Below, in pieces: positions 1-6,580 of a stretch of 9,840 nt of DNA (positions within the stretch are counted from its first letter, which is position 1; each line of letters starts with the position of its first letter). The translations under genes were made by a program, and so were the position numbers. The stretch comes from Flavobacteriia bacterium (GTDB lineage: Bacteria > Bacteroidota > Bacteroidia > Flavobacteriales_D > Crocinitomicaceae), in the NCBI GenBank assembly GCA_009925805.1, contig RFQF01000072.1, positions 1-9,840 of the forward strand, written 5' to 3'. The notes under the pieces are model-generated. The model was not told where the DNA came from and did no database searches. It saw only the letters and a program-made list of their open reading frames with translations.

Positions 1-1240
1 TTGATTTGGCTTTTGCGTAATTTCCTTGCATGTAGGCTATTGCGCCTGCATTGTTAAGGGCTCGATAATCTGAAGGATAACTCAATACCGCAGCGTCGTA
101 AATTTTTCCTTGATCGTTCATATCTTTTACGAGTTTGGAAGCAGTAAAGATCAATTCATCTGCGGACATTGCAGCCGGCGATGCCATTGCTTTTGCACGC
201 AATTCGTCATCTGACAAACCTTGTTCTGTGTAGCTAACAATGATTTCAGTTCGTCGAAGCGCAGGAAATATTTCTTTCTCTAGTTGGGTAAAACCTTTCG
301 ATAAAGCATATATGTCGTCTTCTTTTTTATCATTCTTACCTCCCATCGACAAAACGCGCGTGAATAAATCTTTATCCTCTTGTTTGATGGTGGTACTGTT
401 AGCTAAGGCCGTTTGAAATCCAGCCATATCTTCACCTTCAGCCGTAAGCGCATACATGTTGGTATCCAAATATTGCATGAGGTTTGCTTTTTTCATAAGC
501 GAAATAAAAGCGGTGCGTGCAGTTCTAGTACGACGACTCGAAAGCGGATTATTAAACGTTTCTTCGCCGTCTGGGGAAGCAAAACCTTTAACAGCAATGG
601 AATTAATTTTAATTTTCGGGTTCGATTGTACCGTTTGAATCCATGTAATTAAATCAAGCACATCTTTATCTTTCAATTCCGTAGCACGAACCTCATCTTT
701 GCCTCTTAAAAAGTTCATTTGTGCCATAGCCGTTTTAGTTTCAGACCTTGGAATATCCGCCGTTTCCGTTAGCATCATAAATACAGGACGAACCATGAGT
801 GGCGTAATGATGGTGGCATCCGCCAGTTTGGTTGATGGAATAGCTTCCTTTGATTTTTCTTTGGTTCCTTTAAACACTTTCCCTGTGAAACGCAACTCAG
901 AGGCTTCCATCGATGGATCATAAGCTACAATTTCAGTAAATGTGGCTGTTCCTCCGGGCTTGAAAGTTATGGTTTGCCCGTTCCCTGTTGCTTTTTCACC
1001 TTGGATCTTCCAAGTAGCCAGTTTTGTATTCCCTAAAGTTGGCGTAATTTCCACGCTTACTTTCTTTTTAATTCCTTTGGGCGGAATATTAACCGTAACA
1101 GCAATCGCTACACTGTCACCATGCATTTCCAGAGGATTCGGTGTGGTGGAATAGGATAAATCTTTAAGTTGATCACAACTTGTAAAAAAGAATCCAACGG
1201 CTACTCCAAACACCGCAAAAACGTAAGATTTAAAATTCAT
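1..1240 (-). CDS. OmpA-like domain / TPR lipoprotein (3' end beyond window)
   Basis: This frame is open from an ATG at 1240 to the left edge, giving 413 visible residues with no stop. Residues 1-22 are a lipoprotein signal peptide (K4, a hydrophobic stretch, then FTSC with the lipidated Cys at 22; Phe at -3 is a tolerated variant of Leu). Residues about 34-150 form a beta-rich region containing PNPLEMHGDSV. Residues about 190-335 resemble an OmpA C-terminal-like domain: KGFASPDG at 218-225, then N231, PLSSRR 232-237, and a closing strand with RTEIIVSY 330-337. Residues from about 378 (YDAAVLSYPSDYRALNNAGA onward, with GNYAKA near the end) look like the first tetratricopeptide repeat. The protein is probably anchored in the outer membrane and may touch peptidoglycan through the OmpA-like part. 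That role is inferred; only the architecture is visible. It starts 61 nt after folK, so it may be cotranscribed or have its own promoter. I recognise the type from Bacteroidota but not a named gene. Confidence 0.85.
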   Translation of the reverse strand, partial: MNFKSYVFAVFGVAVGFFFTSCDQLKDLSYSTTPNPLEMHGDSVAIAVTVNIPPKGIKKKVSVEITPTLGNTKLATWKIQGEKATGNGQTITFKPGGTATFTEIVAYDPSMEASELRFTGKVFKGTKEKSKEAIPSTKLADATIITPLMVRPVFMMLTETADIPRSETKTAMAQMNFLRGKDEVRATELKDKDVLDLITWIQTVQSNPKIKINSIAVKGFASPDGEETFNNPLSSRRTRTARTAFISLMKKANLMQYLDTNMYALTAEGEDMAGFQTALANSTTIKQEDKDLFTRVLSMGGKNDKKEDDIYALSKGFTQLEKEIFPALRRTEIIVSYTEQGLSDDELRAKAMASPAAMSADELIFTASKLVKDMNDQGKIYDAAVLSYPSDYRALNNAGAIAYMQGNYAKAKS

Positions 1241-1289
1241 TGGTTGTTGATTTAATAATTTGCGTGCTAAATTAACAAAAAATGCATTC

Positions 1290-1322
1290 AAAAAAAAAAA
1301 ATTACAACACCTCTAAAAGAGG
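1290..1322 (-). terminator. Candidate intrinsic terminator at the end of folK
   Basis: On the minus strand the last sense codons of folK form a perfect 5-bp hairpin (CCTCT, loop TTT, AGAGG; 1310-1322). Eight bases later, just after the TAA stop, comes a run of twelve T residues (1290-1301). Hairpin plus U-tract is the layout of a Rho-independent terminator. The stem is short and the 8-nt gap to the T-run is longer than usual, so it may be weak. The T-run could instead serve as an AT-rich upstream element for the lipoprotein gene that follows. Confidence 0.35.
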
Positions 1323-1715
1323 AATCACCACGAAAGGCCGTTTATGCCATTCGGGATGTGGAATGATGAGTTCGTCGGAAACCCATTCAAGTTCATTAAA
1401 AAAAAGGATATCGATATCCATCGTGCGATCGCTTTTCGATACGTCCGCTGTCCCTTTGACCCTTCCCATGATTCGTTCTATTTCTTGCGTAGCTCGAAGC
1501 AATTCCATCGGATTGAGTAAGGTGGTTATCTTCATGCACACATTACAAAACTCATGGCTTGAAACAAAACCCAGAGGTTCCGAATAATACGGCTGAGAGG
1601 TCGCCAGGACAGTGCCAATATTCGTGGAAATCAACGCTTCAGCTTGAGCGAGGTGTTGCTCTCTTGGCCCTAAATTAGACCCTAATGAAAGCACCACAGT
1701 ATTTAAGGATTCCAT
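1302..1715 (-). CDS. folK: 2-amino-4-hydroxy-6-hydroxymethyldihydropteridine diphosphokinase (HPPK)
   Basis: HPPK transfers pyrophosphate from ATP to 6-hydroxymethyl-7,8-dihydropterin in cytoplasmic folate synthesis. The 137-residue protein shows the family marks in order: LGSNLG at 11-16, YYSEPLGF at 43-50, F56-N58 in the conserved F-N segment, E78 and R85 of the nucleotide/pterin region, DRTMDIDILFF at 96-106 (D100 and D102 are the expected Mg2+ ligands), and IPHPEWHKRPFVVIPLLEV at 118-136. It ends directly after the PLLEV segment, whereas family members such as the E. coli enzyme run about 25-30 residues further, so the C-terminal tail is missing or very short. No reading frame after the stop appears to continue it. 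The ATG overlaps the end of gldD by 13 nt, which supports cotranscription. It is a stand-alone HPPK, not fused to another folate enzyme or nucleoside kinase. Confidence 0.93.
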   Translation of the reverse strand: MESLNTVVLSLGSNLGPREQHLAQAEALISTNIGTVLATSQPYYSEPLGFVSSHEFCNVCMKITTLLNPMELLRATQEIERIMGRVKGTADVSKSDRTMDIDILFFNELEWVSDELIIPHPEWHKRPFVVIPLLEVL

Positions 1716-2356
1716 CGAAAAGAGGTAAGGAAACGGTCCAAGTCCTCCTTAATATAGTCCAAGCTGGGTTGAAGACTATCGTAATTGGGAGGGCAATCCA
1801 GCATCACATTCCCCAAAACGAAACGGTGTACAGAATCTGTGATATGAAAGCGAAAATTATTCGCCACGTTGCCGTAAAGTTTATAAAAGGTACCGAAAAT
1901 TCGATGCTCGGGATCCAGAAACCGCGAAAAATTGATGCTATCGGCTTTAATTTTATCCTCATCCACTAAATCGTTGGAAAAATTGATTAATCGATTTAGG
2001 GAATCACGAGAAGGGAACACAAATGAAAACAACTCTAACCGCCCATTAAACGGACCCAGTTCAATAATTTGTCGCGCGTTAAATGGTGTAATTAATCGCT
2101 GATTAAAATAGAAAAACGCCCTTGATTGATTGTACGCACTGGCACCCACCGAATAATAAGAGTTTAAGTCAAATCGGTAGGAAAAACAAGGGTGTTTTAC
2201 CGAGGTGTTGGTGTAAGAGTGTTCAGGAAAGTTCGGCCGAAGGTAGGTCTTAGGCTTTGGAACGGGTGCTTTTTCTTTGCAAGCGGAAAGCCCCAAAAAA
2301 ACGGCAACGAAAAGCCCGGCTATTCCTCCAATGATACTTCTTGAACTTTTATCCAT
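1703..2356 (-). CDS. gldD: Gliding motility lipoprotein GldD
   Basis: GldD is a lipoprotein required for gliding in Flavobacterium-type bacteria. Its biochemical role is not known, though Gld proteins are linked to the gliding / type IX secretion machinery. Residues 1-26 form a lipoprotein signal peptide: K3 and R6, a hydrophobic core at 8-22, and lipobox LSAC with lipidated Cys26, followed by KEK. Family landmarks seen are PKPKTYLR at 33-40 with PNFPEHSY after it, and a C-terminal block with GNVANNFRFHITDS (162-175), RFVLGNVML (178-186) and a PNYDSL...YIKEDLDRFL...FRW ending (190-215). The length of 217 residues is close to other GldD proteins. The ATG lies 37 nt inside the end of gldE. No later start would keep the signal peptide, so this long overlap is probably genuine and suggests translational coupling. 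Assignment rests on remembered family motifs plus the gldE neighbour. Confidence 0.92.
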   Translation of the reverse strand: MDKSSRSIIGGIAGLFVAVFLGLSACKEKAPVPKPKTYLRPNFPEHSYTNTSVKHPCFSYRFDLNSYYSVGASAYNQSRAFFYFNQRLITPFNARQIIELGPFNGRLELFSFVFPSRDSLNRLINFSNDLVDEDKIKADSINFSRFLDPEHRIFGTFYKLYGNVANNFRFHITDSVHRFVLGNVMLDCPPNYDSLQPSLDYIKEDLDRFLTSFRWNP

Positions 2357-3639
2357 TTAATTCTACGTTTATCCGATGCTATCACCGTAAGTTTCCATGC
2401 GCCATGGATAATGAACTCACGATTTTTTAAAATTCTACCCGCTTTTTCCATCATGAATCCACCCAAAGTTTCTGCATCGCCGCGTTCCTGTTCGAACCCT
2501 TCCTCTTCGATATCCAGCACTTTGTAAAAATCTTTCAGCGATGTTCTTCCCGAAAAAGAGTAACCGTCATCGAGTTTTTGAAACTCTACCTGATCCTCAT
2601 CAAATTCATCGGTAATATCTCCCACGATTTCCTCGAGAATATCCTCCAATGTAATGATACCTCCTGCTCCACCGTATTCATCTACAACGACCGCCATGTG
2701 CATTTTCATCGTTCGAAACTCTTGCAGTAAATCATCGATTTTCTTGTTCTCGGGGATAAAATAAGGCTTCCTCAACAGGTCGTGCCATGCGAAATCTTGG
2801 GGTTGATGGAAGTGAGGTAATAAATCCTTGATGTACAGAATTCCAATGATTTCATCTGCTTTTTCTTGAAAAACGGGAATTCTTGAAAATCCCGCCTCTA
2901 ACACAAAATGCATCACCTCGATAAAATCCACCTCTGCATCTAATGCTGCTACTTCCACCCGGGGAGTCATGATCTGCACGGCCTCGGTTTTTCCAAATTT
3001 TACTATGCCCTCTAACAATTTCTGTTCCTCGTTGTCGGAAGTTTCATTGGACGTTAATGCAATCGCATACTCCAAATCATCGGATGAAATGTTGATATTT
3101 TTTTTTCCGATTTTCCCGATAAAGGTAGTGCCGTTAACGAGCAAGGACTTCAACCAAGAAATTGGAGGCATTTTTCGAATGAATTCAATCGGTAACGCCA
3201 TAAAACGCGCCACTTTGAGTGCATTGTTGGCCCCGTAGATTTTCGGGATAACTTCTCCTGTTATCAAGATGAGCAAGGTTATTCCAAAAATTTCAACCAA
3301 CAACTTGGATAATTCACTGTATCCTTCCATCATTTTGTTCAGGATAAGCGTGGAAAGAATCACAATTCCCACATTGACAAAATTGATGGAAATGAGCAAA
3401 AGGGCAATCAATTCACGCGGTTTGGATATCAACGAAACAATGGCTTTTGCACCTTTACTTTGCTCATTCTTCAGCTGTTCTTTTTCCTCGGGACGTAGGG
3501 AGAAAAAAGCCGACTCCGAACTGGTTGTAATGGCGGCAAGTAATAAAAGCAAGAGTATGATTACTAAATAAATGGTTTCGGTGCTGGACCAGACAATGTT
3601 CAGCATAAGAAAACCTAAGGGTTCGGAAGGGTCAGGCAT
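2320..3639 (-). CDS. gldE: Gliding motility-associated protein GldE (CNNM/CBS/CorC_HlyC type)
   Basis: This is a 439-residue inner-membrane protein of the HlyC/CorC superfamily. In order it has a short N-terminal leader (PDPSEPLG), a DUF21/CNNM membrane region at about 20-200 with hydrophobic segments at 22-38, 77-100 and 112-128, the SESAFFSLRP motif (41-50) and GEVIPKIYG (128-136). A CBS-domain pair covers about 222-345, opened by IMTPRVEV and closed by VVVDEYGGAGG and ITLEDILEEIVGDITDEFDE. A CorC_HlyC C-terminal domain follows at about 350-435. Relatives bind adenosyl ligands in CBS domains and are linked to Mg2+ or ion transport. In Flavobacterium, GldE is associated with gliding and is thought to act with GldD. 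The product could be read as a generic hemolysin-family protein, but the adjacent gldD overlapping by 37 nt and ssb 6 nt upstream favour GldE. The first ATG is preferred because it keeps the PDP leader; M12 is a possible later start. Confidence 0.92.
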   Translation of the reverse strand: MPDPSEPLGFLMLNIVWSSTETIYLVIILLLLLLAAITTSSESAFFSLRPEEKEQLKNEQSKGAKAIVSLISKPRELIALLLISINFVNVGIVILSTLILNKMMEGYSELSKLLVEIFGITLLILITGEVIPKIYGANNALKVARFMALPIEFIRKMPPISWLKSLLVNGTTFIGKIGKKNINISSDDLEYAIALTSNETSDNEEQKLLEGIVKFGKTEAVQIMTPRVEVAALDAEVDFIEVMHFVLEAGFSRIPVFQEKADEIIGILYIKDLLPHFHQPQDFAWHDLLRKPYFIPENKKIDDLLQEFRTMKMHMAVVVDEYGGAGGIITLEDILEEIVGDITDEFDEDQVEFQKLDDGYSFSGRTSLKDFYKVLDIEEEGFEQERGDAETLGGFMMEKAGRILKNREFIIHGAWKLTVIASDKRRIKWIKVQEVSLEE

Positions 3640-3645
3640 ATTCGT

Positions 3646-4086
3646 TTAAAAAGGAAGGGTGTCTTCGTCGTTTTCGACCAACGTCTCGGGTAATCCGGTG
3701 GAGGTGTGCTTCATCTGCGAATAGGGAGCTGAGGTTAACGGCTTTTGTTCCGGTTTTGACAGTAAAATCAGTTCCTCCGCCACAATTTCCGTCGAAGTTC
3801 TAGAAATACCGTCTCGGTCTTGGTAACTGCGTTTTTTCAGTTTTCCTTCCACATAAACCCTTGCGCCTTTGGAAAGGATTTTTTCTGCTACCAAGGCTAA
3901 CCCCCGCCACGCAACCACCTCATGCCAGTCGGTTATTTCCCTGCGTTCCCCGGTGGTTGAGTCCAAAAAGGATTCCGAAGTAGCTAGCGAAAAACTGGCC
4001 AACACTCCTCCGTTCTCAAAATGCCTTACCTCAGGGTCTTTTCCTAAGTTTCCGACTAATATCACTTTGTTAACGCTTTGATTCAC
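3646..4086 (-). CDS. ssb: Single-stranded DNA-binding protein
   Basis: SSB coats single-stranded DNA during replication, recombination and repair and recruits partners through its acidic C-terminal tip. The 146-residue protein begins MNQSVNKVILVGNLGKDPEV, the typical first strands of the OB fold. It continues with F32 and LATSE (34-38), then TDWHEVVAWRGLALVAEKIL (52-71), GARVYVEGKLKKRSY (74-88) and TSTEIVAEELILL (98-109). A short flexible linker (about 111-135) leads to an acidic tip ending ENDEDTLPF, a variant of the usual DDDIPF tail with the terminal PF kept. The linker is shorter than in enterobacterial SSB, so the protein is compact. It lies 23 nt after topA and 6 nt before gldE on the same strand. 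The ssb-gldE-gldD order is, as I recall, widespread in Bacteroidota. Confidence 0.95.
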   Translation of the reverse strand: MNQSVNKVILVGNLGKDPEVRHFENGGVLASFSLATSESFLDSTTGERREITDWHEVVAWRGLALVAEKILSKGARVYVEGKLKKRSYQDRDGISRTSTEIVAEELILLSKPEQKPLTSAPYSQMKHTSTGLPETLVENDEDTLPF

Positions 4087-4109
4087 GGGTAATTGATCGA
4101 ACTAATATA

Positions 4110-6422
4110 CTATTTTTTTTTCTTGGTGGGTCTTTTACCCGATTTTTCCGGTTGGTTCGCGGCAATGGATAAACATTCTTCCAACGATAACAACTCAGGG
4201 ACTGAACCTTTCGGAAGCTTGAAATTATCTTTCCCGATTTTCAAGTACGCCCCGTACCTTCCATTGAGCAATACTACATCTTTTCGTTCATCGAAGGTTT
4301 TAATGGTTTTATTGGCTTCTACCTCGTTTTTCGCTTCAATGAGCTCAATAGCCCGTTCCATGGTCAATTCCATGATTTCGTCTTCCTTTGGAATGGAAGC
4401 GTATGTTTTTCCATGCTGTACATAAGGCCCGAACTTTCCTATGTTTGCTTTTACCTCTTGCTCATCATATTTCCCCAATATCCTGGGCAATTTAAATAAT
4501 GCTAACGCTTCGTCCAAGGTAATTGTCTGAATGGATTGTGCTTTCAACAACGAGGCAAACCGCGGTTTCTCGCCATCTTCTTGCTCGTTGCCAATTTGTA
4601 CCATAGCGCCAAATTTACCCATGCGAGCAATTACTTTTCGTCCGGATACAGGATCCTTCCCTAATTCACGCTCCCCCGTTACGCGTTCACTCTGCTCCAA
4701 CGTTTGTTCAACCGTCGCATGAAACCCTTGATAAAATTCACGAAGCATGGTTTCCCACGCCAAATTTCCTTGAGCTACCTCGTCGAAAGAAGCCTCTACT
4801 TGAGCCGTAAAATGGTAATCCATGATCGTTTCAAATTGCTGTTCGAGAAATTGAGTCACCAACACGCCAATGTCGGTAGGTACGAGTCGGTTCTTATCGC
4901 CTCCCACGTTTTCCGTTAAGATGGCTTTGGAACTTCCCCCTTTCTCCCAAATAAGTTGAACATACTTTCGCTCGACGCCTTCCTGTTCATTTTTGGCTAC
5001 ATAACCGCGTTTTTGTACTGTAGAAATCGTGGGAGCATAGGTGGACGGTCTACCTATTCCTAATTCCTCCATTTTTTTCACCAAACTGGCTTCGGAATAT
5101 CGAGCAGGTCCTCGAGAAAAGCGTTGCGTGGAGGTTAATTCTTGGAGTTCCAATTTGTCACCAACCGCCACTGCCGGCAAACGCCCCTGCGCTTCATCAT
5201 CGTCACTTGGAGCGAGGACATCATAGACCTTTAAAAATCCTTCAAACTTTACTACCTCTCCTTTTGCAATGAATTCAGCCTTTTGGTTAGCTATCGAAAT
5301 ATATACGGTTGTTTTTTCCAGTTGCGCAGCCGTCATTTGACTTGCCAAGGTACGCTTGCGAATTAACTCGTAAAGCCGCTGCTCTTCGCGTACGGAAGAA
5401 ACCTCGGTCGCAGAAAAATTCGTAGGTCGAATGGCTTCATGCGCCTCCTGTGCATTCGCTGATTTGGTGCGGTATTGGGTTGGGTTGGAATAGGGTTCCC
5501 CAAAAGCTGCCTTGATATACTGTTCTGCTTGATCAATGGCCGTTTGCGACAAATTCGTAGCATCCGTACGCATGTAGGTGATGTGCCCTGCTTCATAGAG
5601 TTTTTGAGCAATGGACATAGTCCGAGCTACAGGAAAACCCAAGCGAACAGAAGCCTCCTGCTGAAGGCTCGAGGTAGTGAAAGGAGCCGAAGGCGTGCGT
5701 TTGAGGGGTTTTACTTCCACCGATGCTACGGTTAGTTCAGGAATTCCTAATGCATTAACGAATGCCGCGGCCTGGCTTTCTTCCGCAAAATTATCGGCCA
5801 ATTCAGCTTTGAAGGTGCCGCTCGCCGAGGATAATACCGCCGAAGTTTTAAAGGAACTCTCGGATTGAAAAGCCTTGATTTCTTCCTCTCGGTCAACAAT
5901 TAAGCGAACTGCAACCGATTGTACCCTGCCGGCCGATAGGCTCGGACGAACCTTCCTCCACAATACCGGAGAAAGTTCGAAACCCACGATGCGATCTAAT
6001 ACACGACGCGCTTGTTGGGCATTCACCAAATCCAAGTCAATTTCACGCGGGTTGTTAATTGCTTTTAAAATCGCCTCTTTCGTAATTTCATTGAAGGTGA
6101 TGCGTTTTGTTTTTTCCGGATTCAGTCCCAAGGTTTCCATCAAGTGCCAAGAAATCGCTTCTCCTTCGCGGTCCTCATCGGTGGCGAGCCATACGTGCTC
6201 AGCCGATGAAGCAAGTTTTTTTAATTCCGTCACCAATTGACGCTTGTCGGAGGAAATTTCATAGTTCGGTTTAAAATCGTTGTCCAGGTCGATCGAAAGT
6301 CCTTTTTTGGGCAAATCGCGCACGTGACCGTTACTCGATCGCACTTTAAAATCCGAGCCCAAGTAACCTTCAATCGTTTTTGCTTTTGCAGGGGACTCAA
6401 CAATTACTAGATTTTTTGACAT
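4110..6422 (-). CDS. topA: DNA topoisomerase I (type IA)
   Basis: TopA relaxes negative supercoils by cutting one strand through a 5'-phosphotyrosine. The 770-residue protein has an N-terminal Toprim domain with VESPAKAK at 8-15 (E9 catalytic) and TDEDREGE at 81-88 (metal-binding acidic residues). The type IA core follows: LDRIVGFELSPVLWRKV (142-158), SAGRVQSVAVRLIVDRE (163-179) and GHITYMRTDATNLS (279-292), where Tyr283 is the predicted nucleophile. It continues with QEAHEAIRPT (325-334) and LGIGRPSTYAPTI (454-466). From about 585 it has three glycine-rich Topo_C-type repeats (MGKFGAMVQIG, IGKFGPYVQHG, NGRYGAYLKIG) and a basic end KRPTKKKK. No four-cysteine zinc-finger motif is present, unlike the E. 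coli enzyme; repeat-only tails occur in many other bacteria. It is the first gene of the leftward unit. The ATG matches the usual start of the family, and a TAnnTTTG box lies 14 nt upstream. Confidence 0.97.
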   Translation of the reverse strand: MSKNLVIVESPAKAKTIEGYLGSDFKVRSSNGHVRDLPKKGLSIDLDNDFKPNYEISSDKRQLVTELKKLASSAEHVWLATDEDREGEAISWHLMETLGLNPEKTKRITFNEITKEAILKAINNPREIDLDLVNAQQARRVLDRIVGFELSPVLWRKVRPSLSAGRVQSVAVRLIVDREEEIKAFQSESSFKTSAVLSSASGTFKAELADNFAEESQAAAFVNALGIPELTVASVEVKPLKRTPSAPFTTSSLQQEASVRLGFPVARTMSIAQKLYEAGHITYMRTDATNLSQTAIDQAEQYIKAAFGEPYSNPTQYRTKSANAQEAHEAIRPTNFSATEVSSVREEQRLYELIRKRTLASQMTAAQLEKTTVYISIANQKAEFIAKGEVVKFEGFLKVYDVLAPSDDDEAQGRLPAVAVGDKLELQELTSTQRFSRGPARYSEASLVKKMEELGIGRPSTYAPTISTVQKRGYVAKNEQEGVERKYVQLIWEKGGSSKAILTENVGGDKNRLVPTDIGVLVTQFLEQQFETIMDYHFTAQVEASFDEVAQGNLAWETMLREFYQGFHATVEQTLEQSERVTGERELGKDPVSGRKVIARMGKFGAMVQIGNEQEDGEKPRFASLLKAQSIQTITLDEALALFKLPRILGKYDEQEVKANIGKFGPYVQHGKTYASIPKEDEIMELTMERAIELIEAKNEVEANKTIKTFDERKDVVLLNGRYGAYLKIGKDNFKLPKGSVPELLSLEECLSIAANQPEKSGKRPTKKKK

Positions 6423-6435
6423 TCCGAAGTTTTGA

Positions 6436-6443
6436 CAAAAATA
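6436..6443 (-). promoter_or_regulatory. Probable -7 box of the topA promoter
   Basis: The minus strand reads TATTTTTG here, a full match to the Bacteroidota -7 consensus TAnnTTTG. It sits 13 nt before the topA ATG (box end 6436, start codon at 6422), giving a predicted leader of only about 8-11 nt. The nearest TTTG upstream (6458-6461) is 14 nt away, shorter than the usual 17-23, so no good -33 element is seen. The box is followed by TCA, as is the miaB box on the other strand. Confidence 0.5.
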
Positions 6444-6500
6444 AAATTAAAACCTTGCAAAAATTTGATTCGTTGAACTTAAATTTTCGCACCCCACGTC

Positions 6501-6515
6501 TTAACCTATGGTTAA
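6501..6515. repeat. Short perfect inverted repeat between divergent promoters
   Basis: The sequence TTAACC-TAT-GGTTAA is a perfect 6-bp inverted repeat with a 3-bp spacer. It lies about 70-80 bp from both predicted transcription starts, close to the middle of the topA/miaB intergenic region. It could be an operator for a dimeric regulator, or chance in AT-rich DNA. No regulator can be named. Confidence 0.4.
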
Positions 6516-6545
6516 TATTTTTTAGGAAATCTTACAGCATGACAA

Positions 6546-6576
6546 TTTGACATAAACCAATTTAAGTGTACCTTTG
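6546..6576 (+). promoter_or_regulatory. Bacteroidota-type promoter of the miaB operon
   Basis: A -33 element TTTG (6546-6549) is followed after exactly 19 nt by TACCTTTG (6569-6576), a full match to the -7 consensus TAnnTTTG. This is the pattern recognised by the primary sigma factor of Bacteroidota. The transcription start is expected about 3-6 nt after the box, around 6579-6582. It reads into miaB and the genes behind it. Its position means the GTG at 6566 lies upstream of the transcript and cannot be the start codon used from this promoter. Confidence 0.8.
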
Positions 6577-6580
6577 TCAC

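Noticed and set aside
1241..1289. Possible promoter for the OmpA-TPR lipoprotein (TAATTTAG on the minus strand)
   Set aside because: The box has one mismatch to TAnnTTTG, and the nearest TTTG is only about 14 nt upstream, so I could not support it as a feature.
1282..1587. Plus-strand open frame of 101 codons
   Set aside because: It is antisense to folK, whose catalytic motifs are intact on the other strand.
4093..4425. Plus-strand open frame of 110 codons
   Set aside because: It is antisense to the C-terminal repeats of topA, has low-complexity Ser/Phe-rich content and no recognisable domain.
5875..6240. Plus-strand open frame of 121 codons
   Set aside because: It lies wholly antisense to the conserved Toprim and core region of topA; composition is typical of a shadow frame.
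6566..6580. GTG at 6566 as the start of miaB, adding MYLCH to the N-terminus
   Set aside because: The -7 box TACCTTTG (6569-6576) lies inside this stretch, so it would be untranscribed from the evident promoter.
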